NCBI RefSeq assembly: GCF_006874765.1
Contig: NZ_CP040840.1
Location: 2,853,501 to 2,917,500 of the forward strand
Length of the DNA stretch: 64,000 bases
Reading direction: 5' to 3'
Source of the DNA: Leptospira weilii
Lineage (GTDB): Bacteria > Spirochaetota > Leptospiria > Leptospirales > Leptospiraceae
The position numbers and the translations under genes were made by a program. Shown in pieces: positions 1 to 9,585 of the stretch (within the stretch, counting starts at the first letter, position 1; every line of letters starts with the position of its first letter). The notes beneath the pieces are model-generated. The model made no database searches, was not told the origin of the DNA, and saw only the letters and a list, made by a program, of their open reading frames with translations.

Positions 1-609
1 TTTCTCGGGAATATTTTGTTTTCGTAATCCCCAAACCAAACTCAAATAACGCAGAAAAGCGACACTTGCTTTCAAAAAATAAGGCAGATGATTGTAGATC
101 CTTCTGAGATTGAAAATTTCTCTGATCCCAAGACTCTTTTTCGGCAAAAAAAAGAATGGAACCTTCATTTCCTTACAAAACTTGCGAATCACATTTTGCA
201 AATTACGATCCGAAGAATGAAGAAAGATCTCTGAAATATCCTTTTGATCTAGAATCTCCTCAAGAGCCAATAATTTAATCACACTGATCATAAAAGTGGA
301 CTTGCCATAATTGCTTTCCACAATCAACGTCATCCACCAATAACTAAAACCAGGTCGAATTTGTAACCAATCTACAATTCTTTTGTTCCTGAGACGTATT
401 TCTCCTAATTGAAAAAGAATAGAATTGTATCGCTCTCTCAAGCGAATTCGATTTTGATCGATATATTTTGGAATCGAAAATCGAGCTTTAGAAGGATCTT
501 CTGAATAATCCCTCCAAAGATAGATTCGACCAGAAAAATCGGGCAAATTTCGATCCACTGAATGATCCCAAATTAAGATAGAATTTTGATGAGGACTCTG
601 GTTAAACAA
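1..609 (-). CDS. Surface carbohydrate biosynthesis protein-like, partial at left edge
   Basis: An uninterrupted reading frame of about 200 codons runs from position 609 leftwards off the window. The best visible start is a TTG at 609 that overlaps the TAA of the upstream dehydrogenase gene; no ATG lies nearby in frame. The N-terminal part reads WDHSVDRNLPDF and later WMTLIVESNYGKST, a style I associate with the leptospiral surface carbohydrate biosynthesis family (LIC13510-like). That family assignment is from memory and is tentative. The C-terminal part is outside the window. Overlap with the upstream gene indicates translational coupling and places it in the rfb transcription unit. It is probably a transferase acting on a sugar or a lipid-linked intermediate, but no catalytic motif could be assigned. 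Confidence 0.6.
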   Translation of the reverse strand, partial: MFNQSPHQNSILIWDHSVDRNLPDFSGRIYLWRDYSEDPSKARFSIPKYIDQNRIRLRERYNSILFQLGEIRLRNKRIVDWLQIRPGFSYWWMTLIVESNYGKSTFMISVIKLLALEEILDQKDISEIFLHSSDRNLQNVIRKFCKEMKVPFFFLPKKSLGIREIFNLRRIYNHLPYFLKASVAFLRYLSLVWGLRKQNIPEK

Positions 610-1600
610 TCTGATTTTGATATTCTTCTTCGGGCACCGGATTGAGCAAACTCAGACCTTGAAAAAAACGAACTATCTCTTGCGCTGAGCCTTTTTCCAT
701 TAAAAGCCGACAGTCATAGGAACAAGATCCCATATGTTCTGTAAGTATAATATTATCCAAGTCGATTAGATTTCCTTTATATGGTTCCTGTTCAAAAACG
801 TCAATTGCAGCCCCTGCAATCCGATTAAACTTTAACGCGTTGTATAGATCACTTTCGTTGACAATCCCTCCCCTAGCAGTGTTGATCAAAAAAGTATCTT
901 TAGAAAAAGTGTTGAATTCTTTTTCTCCGATTAGATTTCTAGTTTTATTCGTCAAAGGAACATGCAAAGAAACAATATCAGAAGTCGCATAGATCTCTTC
1001 TTTACTGACAAGTTTAAAATTAACGTTTTTACCTTTCAATACCTCTAAGATTTCTTTTGCTTTTGCTTTCAGATCATTGATCAAAATCATTTTAGGCTTG
1101 AATTCGGACAAGATACGAATTACGTTCAGTCCGACTCTACCAGCGCCAATAATTCCAATTGTAGATTCGCCCAATCGTTTTCCAGTGAATCTAGACCAAC
1201 CCCCAACTTTCAATTCCTGATGTGCCGAAAGAACTTTTCTTGTGAGGGAAACCATTAAGCCAATCGTTAATTCCACTACTGCCATAGTGACCGCATCTGG
1301 AGTGTAGGCGACTGCAATTCCTCGCTCCTTACATAGCTTTAATGGAACAGAATCCAAACCTATCCCAACTCGAGAAATAATCTTTAAATTTTCGTTCTTA
1401 TAAATCAGAGGAGTCAAGTCTTCTGTTCCTGCGATGATACCGTCCACGTCTTTTGCAAACTCAGAGACTTCAATAGAAGTCAACTTTCGTTTTAAAGGAT
1501 TGGTAAAAATTTCCCAACCAGTTTCATGGAGAATTTCCAAAGGTTCAGAATTATAAAAACCGAATGGGTATGTGGAAATAAATATTTTTTTTGATTTCAT
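602..1600 (-). CDS. D-isomer 2-hydroxyacid dehydrogenase (phosphoglycerate dehydrogenase-like)
   Basis: This 332-residue NAD-dependent oxidoreductase has the D-2-hydroxyacid dehydrogenase fold. The Rossmann motif GIIGAGRVG lies near residue 149. The catalytic triad is visible as Arg in NTARGGIV, Glu in VFEQEP and His in TEHMGS. It is short for SerA and has no ACT regulatory domain, so it is more likely dedicated to a sugar-acid step than to general serine synthesis. It sits in the rfb locus, downstream of a broken methyltransferase gene. The substrate is unknown; oxidation or reduction of a 2-keto/2-hydroxy acid precursor is the family reaction. Paralogous general metabolic genes elsewhere in the genome cannot be excluded. 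Confidence 0.82.
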   Translation of the reverse strand: MKSKKIFISTYPFGFYNSEPLEILHETGWEIFTNPLKRKLTSIEVSEFAKDVDGIIAGTEDLTPLIYKNENLKIISRVGIGLDSVPLKLCKERGIAVAYTPDAVTMAVVELTIGLMVSLTRKVLSAHQELKVGGWSRFTGKRLGESTIGIIGAGRVGLNVIRILSEFKPKMILINDLKAKAKEILEVLKGKNVNFKLVSKEEIYATSDIVSLHVPLTNKTRNLIGEKEFNTFSKDTFLINTARGGIVNESDLYNALKFNRIAGAAIDVFEQEPYKGNLIDLDNIILTEHMGSCSYDCRLLMEKGSAQEIVRFFQGLSLLNPVPEEEYQNQIV

Positions 1601-1643
1601 AAGCGATCTAGGAAAATTAAAATTTAATAATGCTTAGGGTAAA

Positions 1644-2595
1644 TTATTTTTTAGCAAAAACCCAAATGTGTGAACTCAATTGGTATTTTTTAAGAAAAGA
1701 TTGAAATTCGGAAATTGCATCAGTTCCCCTTTCTTTTAATACGCGAATGAATTCGTTTTCATAACCGCTATTCAACACGATGTCCAAGTCCAACTCGCCA
1801 GGAGTAAGAATTTCTACTTCAGAAAATCCTGCATTCTTAAAAGCGATTTCAAACCCATGAACACTCATAAAATTAAGATGATGGGGAGGGAAAACGCTAT
1901 TCGACTTTTCCTGAAGAGTCAAAATATCAAAACCTTCATACCCTAATCCAGTTAGAAGACAATATCCATAAATTAAAAACTGAACTTATGAATCTTGAAG
2001 TGGAAAAAACGTGTTCAATCACTTCAGAGGAGATTACTAAATCAAACTTGTTAGACCATTCTGCAGAGTTCTCCGCAGTCGTGTTTAAAGTATCAATCTT
2101 TTTATTTCGAGAAATTTCCGCCATCTCTAAGGATGGTTCGATACCGAAAACCTCAGACCCGGTAAAAAACCGAAGTATTTCCTCTAAAAATATACCATAC
2201 CCGGAACCGACGTCACAAATCTTTGCGGGATGAAATTTCTTTTCTTTAAAGTATTTGAATATTCGTTCGGCTTTTGGTCGGAATAATTTTTCTCGCCTAG
2301 ACTCGGCAACGGTAGGAAAAAATACGTCCGACCAAAACTGAGACGATTCCGCAGCTCTATAAAACTCTTCTAAAATTTCCTCAGACGGCCTTGGATTACA
2401 AAATAAGCTCCCGCACTCATTACACAAAACATAATTATATTCATTTTTATAAATATGTTTTGTATAATTTTCTGAGTTGCATGCAGGACAGGGAATTTCC
2501 AAGAATTTAGCTTTATCTAATTTTTTGGAGTCTGATTCCACTAAATTCAAATACTTGAGTAATAAATCTTTGGGACGGATTTCATTTTCTTTCAT
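1644..2595 (-). pseudogene. Class I SAM-dependent methyltransferase, frameshifted
   Basis: Two adjacent frames make one broken gene. The upstream piece (1936-2595) has an N-terminal zinc-ribbon-like Cys pattern (CPAC then CNEC, residues about 36-63), the SAM-binding motif DVGSGYGIFLEE and the acidic-helix motif SSEVIEHV. It then leaves frame after SSVFNL. The downstream piece resumes at about 1975 in another frame as LLTGLGYEGFD and continues to the stop at 1644 with the usual C-terminal PPHHLNF segment. A few codons typical of the family (the LLKPGG loop) are missing at the junction, so a small deletion whose length is not a multiple of three is the likely cause. The intact protein would have methylated a sugar or lipid intermediate of the O-antigen. 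Confidence 0.8.
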
Positions 2596-2681
2596 TTTAG
2601 AATATAGTTTTCAATTTAAATGTTTTTTCACAAAAACAGAATAGATCATTCTTACAATTAATTAAAAATTAACTTTTATAT

Positions 2682-3641
2682 TTACAGATTTCCTAAATTT
2701 TTATCTGAACCTGAATACCATTCATGTTCTTCAAAAATATTTGTAATTTTTTGTAAAATATTACGTAAACGTCCTTTTCCACGAAACCTAGGAATAATTT
2801 GCCACTTTTTCTGCTTTGCAATTAATTTATTAATCAAATTATAAGTAGCATTATCAAATCTCTTTTTAAAGTCACCTTCATTGAATAAAACCTGAGCTAA
2901 ATCAGTATAACCATAAACAAGATAGATACAAATTGTCCGAACCAATTTCTCATTACTTAAATTTGCAGCTGATAAAATAGATTCAGGAGTTTTAAAATAA
3001 AGGGTGTCGCAAAAAATTAATTGCCCTTTGTCAATTCCTGTGGCAAAGCTATTCTTACGTTTCCAATAATAACGTTGCAAATCAAAAAGAGTAAATCCTT
3101 GTGTTCGAATATACTCGTCAACCTCAGGAAACAATGGTTGATTCAAATACATTGGAACAAATTCTATTTCAATCTGTAAACCAATTGTATCATTTAAATA
3201 ATGAGAAGCACCTTTCAAAATAGATAATTCTAATCCTTGAGTATCAACTTTTAAAAAATCTATATACTTAACTTCTTTATCCTTTAAAAGAGAATCAATA
3301 CAATCTGTTTTAATCTTAATCGCCCTTTCTACATCGTATCTTTCTGCATCAGGAAATGCTTTTAAAAACTTTAGATTTGGCAAGTAAGCAGAAGAAACTT
3401 GTTGTCTTTTACATAAATTAAATGAAATTTCCTGTTTTGAATCCGAGAGCGCAGTACCAATCACTAATATCCTAGTATCTTTTTGCTTTACTAATTGCTC
3501 ATATTCTCTAGGATCTGGTTCAAAAAGTATCCCTTTGTAAAAAGAAGTAAACTTTTCCCATCTGGGATGTATCCCCCCACTTGCTCCAACATCCGCTATT
3601 ATTAGAGGGTTGGTTTTTAATAATTTATCAGTTATCATCAA
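2682..3641 (-). CDS. FkbM family methyltransferase
   Basis: This 319-residue protein has the FkbM layout: an N-terminal SAM-binding segment ADVGASGG (residues about 16-23), the FEPDP acidic turn near residue 41, and the FLKVDTQGLELSILKGA motif that marks FkbM proteins. Known family members O-methylate sugars or polyketides. The position in the rfb operon suggests methylation of an O-antigen residue. The C-terminal third, after about residue 230, is basic and specific to this protein. A 78 bp AT-rich gap separates it from the broken methyltransferase downstream. The exact acceptor is unknown. Confidence 0.8.
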   Translation of the reverse strand: MMITDKLLKTNPLIIADVGASGGIHPRWEKFTSFYKGILFEPDPREYEQLVKQKDTRILVIGTALSDSKQEISFNLCKRQQVSSAYLPNLKFLKAFPDAERYDVERAIKIKTDCIDSLLKDKEVKYIDFLKVDTQGLELSILKGASHYLNDTIGLQIEIEFVPMYLNQPLFPEVDEYIRTQGFTLFDLQRYYWKRKNSFATGIDKGQLIFCDTLYFKTPESILSAANLSNEKLVRTICIYLVYGYTDLAQVLFNEGDFKKRFDNATYNLINKLIAKQKKWQIIPRFRGKGRLRNILQKITNIFEEHEWYSGSDKNLGNL

Positions 3642-3760
3642 ACTTTTCCTAAATTTTATAAATTCTTAACATCTTATAATAAAACATCTTACGCCTAAAT
3701 CCCTTCTCTCCATATTTTAGAAGTTATATAGACACTTACTATAAATTTTTTATAGGAACA

Positions 3761-4885
3761 TTATGAAAACGTTTCCTCATGATTCACTTTGCAAGAACGT
3801 TTATAGCTAAAAAAATATCCCAAAAGAATGTAGTGAATCGGAAAAAGATAACGAGAATGAACAATTGGAGAAAGAGCGATGATAAAAACAAAAGTCGTAA
3901 TAAACAGTAGAACGTCTCCATTTTTACGATTCAGAAGAACATTATAATTTAATAAGACTTTGAGTACCACAGGAATGAACCCAAGAAATAAAATTGCAAA
4001 AGGAAGTTCTTTCAAGTAATATAGATTTAGTTTTGCAGTTTTATAAAATTCGAAACCTACTTTCACATTATCAAAAAAATATTGAAAGACTTTTGGAATC
4101 GCAAAAATAAGACTTCCGATACCTGACTCTTTATTGAGAGAATAGACTACAGAGGTAAAACCTAAATTTATCTGAGAATCCACAAAAAGATAATCTTGGT
4201 CGCGAAAAATAAAGTTTTGAACGATCAAAAATAAGATTACATAAATAAGAGTAATCGCGTATGTTTTCTTAACATGAAAACCTCCAAGAAAACAAAGCAT
4301 CAATAAACAACCATAGTGAACTCTTACCACACTTAGGATGAGAATACACATTCCCATCCAAACCCACCTTTTTTTACAAAAATAATAAAAACTTCCAAAG
4401 ACTAGAAATAGAGAGATTGGCTCTTTATTCATCATCTGCGAATAATAAATCACGGCCGGATTAAGGAAAAAAAAAGCGGGATGGATTTTGAAACCAAAGA
4501 TCTCAATAAATATTTTATCTAAGAATCGAAAAGCACCTAAATAAACGCATGAATTAAACAAATAACTAATATAAACTATGGAAACTTCATTAATCTCTAA
4601 ACTAAATACTTTTATGAGAAGAAAATAAATAAAAGGCAAGCCATTGTCATTAATACCAGTTCCCCAGCGAAACGAATAATTTGTGCCAAACAACATGGCA
4701 ATCAAGTTGGGATAATATGCTTTGGCATGATCTAAAGCCAAAGGATAAAAGCAATGACTCACAGGCAGAAATCTACTATACCACCCTAACCAATCCAGAC
4801 CGAATGCATTCAAGTAAAGATAGGAAAGTATAAAATACAAACCGATAGAAATTATAAGACTTAGAGAGTTCATACGTAGTTTCAT
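3761..4885 (-). CDS. Multi-pass membrane protein, candidate O-antigen polymerase (Wzy-like)
   Basis: This 374-residue, very hydrophobic protein has roughly nine to eleven predicted membrane segments and a basic C-terminus. The stretch MMNKEPISLF, followed by a helix and VVRVHYG, resembles the Lys/Glu-Ser and Arg positions often seen in EpsG/Wzy-type polymerases. Wzy proteins are too divergent for a firm call by eye. Its location directly before the Wzz-like gene supports a polymerase role: joining repeat units on undecaprenyl pyrophosphate at the periplasmic face. An alternative is a GT39/GT87-like membrane glycosyltransferase. The start at 4885 is followed by a second Met at codon 5; either is possible. 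Confidence 0.55.
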   Translation of the reverse strand: MKLRMNSLSLIISIGLYFILSYLYLNAFGLDWLGWYSRFLPVSHCFYPLALDHAKAYYPNLIAMLFGTNYSFRWGTGINDNGLPFIYFLLIKVFSLEINEVSIVYISYLFNSCVYLGAFRFLDKIFIEIFGFKIHPAFFFLNPAVIYYSQMMNKEPISLFLVFGSFYYFCKKRWVWMGMCILILSVVRVHYGCLLMLCFLGGFHVKKTYAITLIYVILFLIVQNFIFRDQDYLFVDSQINLGFTSVVYSLNKESGIGSLIFAIPKVFQYFFDNVKVGFEFYKTAKLNLYYLKELPFAILFLGFIPVVLKVLLNYNVLLNRKNGDVLLFITTFVFIIALSPIVHSRYLFPIHYILLGYFFSYKRSCKVNHEETFS

Positions 4886-5021
4886 AATATTTTATAATTT
4901 CATTGAAAAAATAATAGACCTAACTATTACAAATAATAATTTTATAGCATACAAATAATCCGTCTCGAAAACCCATTTGCATTTTTGCTAAGAAAGAATG
5001 ATTCTACCCCTTGAATTAGAA

Positions 5022-5690
5022 TCAATTTGACTCCTGTAGTTTTTTTCGAACGCTCAAAAAAAACTCGAAACAAATCACGAAAAAACATCCGGCGATAAAT
5101 CCAAAAACAATCCCTGCTCCGACAATTAGGACAGGATTCTTTACTACAGGAACCGGTAGAGGACTTTTGATCGCTATCGCATCAATCTGGGAAGAAGGAA
5201 TATTTCCTAAAGATCGAATCCCATTGAGAAGATAGACATGATTTACTTGTGCTCTATGCAATTGATATAAATTTTCTAAAATCTCTTTATGAACCTTTTG
5301 AATTTCAGATTCATCTTCTGAGCCACTATTGCTAGTTAAAATAATTAGATTCGTATTGCTCGGTTGAGAAACGGACACCGAAACCGATTTCTGTCCCGCT
5401 TTGGAACGAGTCTCGTACATTTGGGGGATATAAATTGAATTTAATTTCTCCACAACAGTTTGAGGAGTTTCCACATATTGTACCATCCCAAATTCATTTT
5501 TACCAATTACACCTAAGCTAAAAATGGATTTAAATTCAAAAGTGATCTTTGTAGAATTACTACTCTTCTGTCTCAACGCATATAAACATGCTATTGTTAA
5601 AACAAATACGAAAACGCATAAGAATAGAACTTTTCTGCGAATTATCAGTATAACAAAATCTAAAACTGTAATTTCCGTTTCTTGTTTCAA
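5022..5690 (-). CDS. wzz: Wzz-type chain-length determinant / polysaccharide co-polymerase
   Basis: This 222-residue protein has the two-helix topology of Wzz proteins: a first membrane segment at about residues 22-38 (LFLCVFVFVLTIACLY), a periplasmic domain, and a second segment at about 190-212 (VLIVGAGIVFGFIAG). The proline-rich SPLPVPVVKNP directly before the last helix is the characteristic PxxP region. It is somewhat shorter than typical Wzz (about 300 or more), mainly in the periplasmic domain. There is no C-terminal kinase domain. It should set O-antigen modal length together with the polymerase encoded just downstream. Confidence 0.75.
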   Translation of the reverse strand: MKQETEITVLDFVILIIRRKVLFLCVFVFVLTIACLYALRQKSSNSTKITFEFKSIFSLGVIGKNEFGMVQYVETPQTVVEKLNSIYIPQMYETRSKAGQKSVSVSVSQPSNTNLIILTSNSGSEDESEIQKVHKEILENLYQLHRAQVNHVYLLNGIRSLGNIPSSQIDAIAIKSPLPVPVVKNPVLIVGAGIVFGFIAGCFFVICFEFFLSVRKKLQESN

Positions 5691-5835
5691 AATTTAACTC
5701 CTACGGTTTTTTAATCAATATAAACTTTACATTCATTTTCGACCCACTCAAAAGACGATTTTAGCAAATCACAATCTGATTTATTACAAATTCTCACAAA
5801 ATATAAACAGAATATTTTTCATCCGATTGAGTTAT

Positions 5836-6915
5836 TTACGAATTCTTTCCAGACGCACCAATCGCATCTAACTGAACTAGACGACTGAATCGTGAAATTT
5901 CATTGATTAGAATTTGATTTGATTTTTTCCAAGGAAATTCAAAAAAACGATTGGGAACCTCATTTTGAATTCTTGTGTATGGGTCACGTCCCATTGGAAT
6001 TTTCTCGATTCTGTTTGAAGTGAAAAAATATCCATTCTTTTTCGTTACATTTTGTATCAAGTCAAAGTATATGGAAATTTGTTTTGGTTTCATTTCCTGA
6101 AAGGAATGGCAATTGATCGAAAGGTCTATATAATTCTTTGGTAATAAATTAATGTTTGTCGTTGTCAAAAATAAGAAATCATAATCTTTAGAAAGAGTTT
6201 TATTAACTTCATTTGGTAATACGATTTTCGCTTCTGGAAATATTTTAGAAAGATACGCCGCGCAAATAGGAATCATTTCAGGTAAATCGACGATAACGCA
6301 TTGAATCGGGGATAAACTATTGTATAAAATAGAAGAAAAATTTCCATTTCCACTTCCGATTTCAAGAACTCTCCTTATCTCTCCTTTTTTATATAACCTT
6401 TTAATAAATTTAGATAATAATAATTAAGATATATATTAGGGGAAGCTAAATGGCCAGACCAAGAACTATAATGTTTGGATACAGACTTTGCATCTGGAAA
6501 AATTTCCGAATTTTTCTTAAGTTCTAAGTGATTGATACGGTATGGAGATAGATCAGGATCGGAAATAACAGCATGACTGCATCAAATGCAGATTTGTAGG
6601 ATAGCAGTTTTGTCTGATTAAAATATTTAGCTACAATTAATTCTGGTAAATCACTTATATTCAATAACACTTTATTGATTTTACTAAACAAGCGAATTAT
6701 CATGGAATTCGATGAAGGCACATAATAACCCGAGTCCCTCCTATAATAACCGAATCTTCAGTTAAAACGGACGTCAACTCCTTAACTTGATCCTGCCAAT
6801 AATCGGATTTCGAAATGACACTATCAGTAAGATAAACTTTTGAATTTTTAAATTCTTTCAGTCTACTGATCAGATTTTTATTTAGAAAAATCTTATTCCT
6901 TGTTTTATATCCCAT
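5836..6915 (-). pseudogene. Putative sugar O-methyltransferase, multiply frameshifted
   Basis: Pieces of one protein lie in successive frames. The N-terminus (MGYKTRNKIF) starts at 6915 and leaves frame near 6725. The second piece (SSNSMIIRLF to SAFDAVM) runs to about 6590. The third (SPYRINHLELKKN to NLLKGYIKK) runs to about 6405. The last, GEIRRVLEIGSGNGNFSS through to the end, runs to 5836 and carries the SAM-binding LEIGSGNG motif and the SINCHSFQEM segment. The third shift lies in a run of six A residues. The order and motifs match the intact paralogue at 14389-15480 (ELGCGSG, WNAASFQEM). At least three shifts make a dead gene more likely than switching by slippage. Frame boundaries are approximate. 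Confidence 0.72.
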
Positions 6916-6984
6916 TACAAATCCTTTTACATTTACACTTTCAAGATATCCCTACGCCAATGAACTCATTTTTTCCAAAAAATC

Positions 6985-7749
6985 TCATAGACTTCCATTT
7001 GTCGCCCGAACATCGTATGTATATTGCGAAACCAAAGTTTTATAAAAAGTGACATTTCCGCCAGCTCCTAAGACAACTGGAATCCCTCCACCCACATCCC
7101 AAATCTGAATATTGGTTTCCTTATAAATTTCCGCAGCTCCGGATGCAACCATACAAAGAGATAAAGAAGCAGAACCAAGCAATCGTACTTTTTTGTATTT
7201 CTGAAACTCGGAAACAAAAGAGTTTAAAGTTTTTGTTGAAAAGTTATTTTTAACGGGTATACCAGTACACAAAACCGAATCGAATTCTGCACGAACCTGG
7301 CTAACTCTAATTTTTCTCCGATTTTTCCAAGAAGCGTCACCGACAATTCCGGAATACAAATCACCTCTAAAAATATCGTAAACAACACCTAAAATAGGAA
7401 TTTCTGCATCCCAAAGCCCAATCGAAACCCCACACATTGGAATTCCTTTTGTATAATTCAAACTTCCATCTAGAGGATCTACAATCCATCGCAGCTCGGA
7501 ATCCGTTTGAGAGGAAGATGCATTTTTAATTTCTCCTGACTCTTCGCTTAGAATTGGAAGCTGAGAATTTTTAGAAAGATATTGAATGATTTTACGTTCC
7601 GCTTTTAAATCCGCTTCAATCTTTACGTCATGAATTTCAGAAGCATGAATACGCAACGAAGAGGGATTTTTTTTTTGCAATGTTTGCCCCACTTCGGAAG
7701 CAATTTCTTGTGCGAACCGTAAAAACTGTATCTTCGATTTTATATTCAT
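6985..7749 (-). CDS. Inositol monophosphatase family phosphatase
   Basis: From the ATG at 7749 the protein is 254 residues. The frame is open to 7794, but that would overlap the upstream gene by 31 bp; the ATG at 7749 lies 14 bp after that gene's stop and starts at MNIKSKIQFL. Mg-dependent IMPase motifs are present: the Glu pair in LSEESGE, the WIVDPLDGSLNYTKG metal site, and the C-terminal WDVGGG (usually WDxAAG). The WDVGGG variation may reflect a non-inositol substrate. Family members hydrolyse inositol phosphate, bisphosphonucleotides or sugar phosphates. In this operon it could dephosphorylate a sugar phosphate made by the SIS isomerase or the aldolase. Confidence 0.85.
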   Translation of the reverse strand: MNIKSKIQFLRFAQEIASEVGQTLQKKNPSSLRIHASEIHDVKIEADLKAERKIIQYLSKNSQLPILSEESGEIKNASSSQTDSELRWIVDPLDGSLNYTKGIPMCGVSIGLWDAEIPILGVVYDIFRGDLYSGIVGDASWKNRRKIRVSQVRAEFDSVLCTGIPVKNNFSTKTLNSFVSEFQKYKKVRLLGSASLSLCMVASGAAEIYKETNIQIWDVGGGIPVVLGAGGNVTFYKTLVSQYTYDVRATNGSL

Positions 7750-7763
7750 GAATGAAAAAGAGA

Positions 7764-8792
7764 TTAAAATTCGATTTGATACCTTTCTCTCCAAACAGGA
7801 TCTGCATGGTAAATTTGATATACTAGTTTCATAGTTTGATACGCATCCAAACTGGAACCGGTTCGTATCGACTCGTCTTTTAAGATATGATCTGTGAATT
7901 CGTTGATTTCATCTCTCCAAGAATTATCTTCCAAATAATTAATCGTTTCCATTCTTGGATTTCCACCTGACTCCAAATCCTTAGGATAAATGGTTAACGT
8001 CTCTTGCCCATACGATTTCGAACCGGAAAGAATTCCCGAAAGCACAAGACTACCTTCTCCCATATTAATCTGTAGATTAAATCTATGTCGCCATTCGGTT
8101 GCCGTAGATTGAAACTGAACAATCACTCCAGATTCAGACTTCATCAAAGCAAACGCATTATCTTCTACATCTAAATTCCAATAACTATTGGAAACATAAC
8201 TTTTGATTTCGCTCATTTCCCCTGCAAAAAGACGAATCAAATCCACCATATGAATTCCTTGGTCCAAAAGAATTCCACCACCCGCAATTTCACGGTTGGC
8301 CCTCCATCCATCTGCAACATTTACAATAGCAGACTTTCCGTAAATTCCTCGAATGTTAATAACTTTTCCCATCTTACCGGAAGCTACAATTTTTAAAGCC
8401 TCTCGAATGGAATCATGATACCTGTGATTGAATCCGTATTTTAATTTTAGAGACGGGAATTGTCTTTCAACTTCACGAACTTCACTTATTTCTTGAACAT
8501 TTCTACCGGGTGGTTTTTCACAAAAAACATGTAGTCCTTTTTTTAAGCCAAGAATCGTAGCCTCGGCCGCCACATCGTTGGTCAAACAGACAAACAGTAT
8601 ATCCAATTCTTCTTTTTGAATTAAATCTTGAAATTTTTGATAAACATTTAAATTCTCAAATGCGTTTCTTCCGTCCTGTAAACTCTTATCACAAATTGCA
8701 GTAACCATTAAATTAGGATTTTGTTTTATATATTGGTGCCTGCGTTTTCCTACGACCCCATATCCTGTAATACCAACTTTAAGCTTCTTCAT
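7764..8792 (-). CDS. Gfo/Idh/MocA family oxidoreductase
   Basis: This 342-residue NAD(P)-dependent sugar oxidoreductase has the N-terminal Rossmann motif GITGYGVVGKRRH and the family signature CEKPPGRN (catalytic Lys of the EKP motif, around residue 93). The C-terminal alpha/beta domain carries GGGILLDQGIHMVDLIRLF. It overlaps the kdsB start by 4 bp (ATGA), so the two are co-translated. Family members oxidise or reduce a ring or chain hydroxyl of sugars, often before transamination. Here it probably modifies the acid sugar activated by the neighbouring KdsB-like enzyme. The substrate is inferred only from context. Confidence 0.87.
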   Translation of the reverse strand: MKKLKVGITGYGVVGKRRHQYIKQNPNLMVTAICDKSLQDGRNAFENLNVYQKFQDLIQKEELDILFVCLTNDVAAEATILGLKKGLHVFCEKPPGRNVQEISEVREVERQFPSLKLKYGFNHRYHDSIREALKIVASGKMGKVINIRGIYGKSAIVNVADGWRANREIAGGGILLDQGIHMVDLIRLFAGEMSEIKSYVSNSYWNLDVEDNAFALMKSESGVIVQFQSTATEWRHRFNLQINMGEGSLVLSGILSGSKSYGQETLTIYPKDLESGGNPRMETINYLEDNSWRDEINEFTDHILKDESIRTGSSLDAYQTMKLVYQIYHADPVWRERYQIEF

Positions 8793-9550
8793 ACTGATGA
8801 TAAATACTTCGATAGCAACAAGTCCGTTTTAAAGACAGACTCTACTCTGGAAACGTCTCCTGGAACATCCACTCCAATCATAATTCCTTCAGTAAGAACC
8901 ATTCTCACCTTATAGCCATGTTCTACCGCACGATTCATATCTACAGATTCAATAATTTCCAGAGGTGTTGGCGCAAGGGCGGCAAACGTTTGCAAAAAAT
9001 CATTTCGAAACGCAATCACTCCTAGTTGCTTGAGCTTTAAATAATCCTCATTCGGATATTTTTTTCTAGACGGAATCGGTTCTCTCGAAGCGTAAAGTAG
9101 ATCCCAATTTTTATCCACTACGACTTTAGGAGCATTCGGACTTTGAAACTCTTCTTCATCTACAATTTTTGTAACTAAATTTGTACAATAAATTGAAGAG
9201 TCGTTTAACATCGGTTTGACTAAATCATCCAGCATCGCTGGTAAAATCAAGGGCTCGTCTCCTTGGACGACGATAACGATATCTCCTTTTACGTAGAGAG
9301 CTGCCTCTGCAACCCGGTCAATACAACCCCTATGAACATCCGAAGTCATCACAGCTTTTCCGCCAAAAGATTCTACTCTTTGTTTGATAATTTCGTCGCA
9401 GGTAGCTACAACTACCTCATCAACGGAAGAAGACATTTCTACCCTACGTCTGACGTGTTCTATCATTTCTAATCCAGAGATCTTGACCAACGGTTTATCT
9501 GGAAACCTGGAAGATGCCATTCTCGCCGGCAAAACAGCAATCGTTTTCAT
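8789..9550 (-). CDS. kdsB: CMP-Kdo synthetase-like cytidylyltransferase
   Basis: This 253-residue protein has the normal KdsB length. It transfers CMP from CTP to a 3-deoxy-ulosonic acid. Visible motifs are LPARMASSRFPDKPL (CTP loop), VVQGDEPLI (metal Asp) and GVDVPGDVSRVE near the C-terminus. The usual sugar-pocket motif (SGTERLAE or similar) reads HRGCIDRVAEA here, and the ESVDMNRAVEHGYKVRM segment also differs from the enterobacterial ELLEQLR type. The substrate may therefore not be plain Kdo. KdnA and KdnB homologues in the same locus make 8-amino-Kdo one candidate, and a product of the adjacent aldolase is another. Family assignment is firm; the substrate is inference. Confidence 0.87.
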   Translation of the reverse strand: MKTIAVLPARMASSRFPDKPLVKISGLEMIEHVRRRVEMSSSVDEVVVATCDEIIKQRVESFGGKAVMTSDVHRGCIDRVAEAALYVKGDIVIVVQGDEPLILPAMLDDLVKPMLNDSSIYCTNLVTKIVDEEEFQSPNAPKVVVDKNWDLLYASREPIPSRKKYPNEDYLKLKQLGVIAFRNDFLQTFAALAPTPLEIIESVDMNRAVEHGYKVRMVLTEGIMIGVDVPGDVSRVESVFKTDLLLSKYLSSV

Positions 9551-9585
9551 ATTTTATTCCAAAATTAGTAATTAATAATTTTAAA

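Noticed and set aside
6524..6915. Two separate small genes
   Set aside because: Both are consecutive frames of one broken methyltransferase whose later parts carry the SAM motif.
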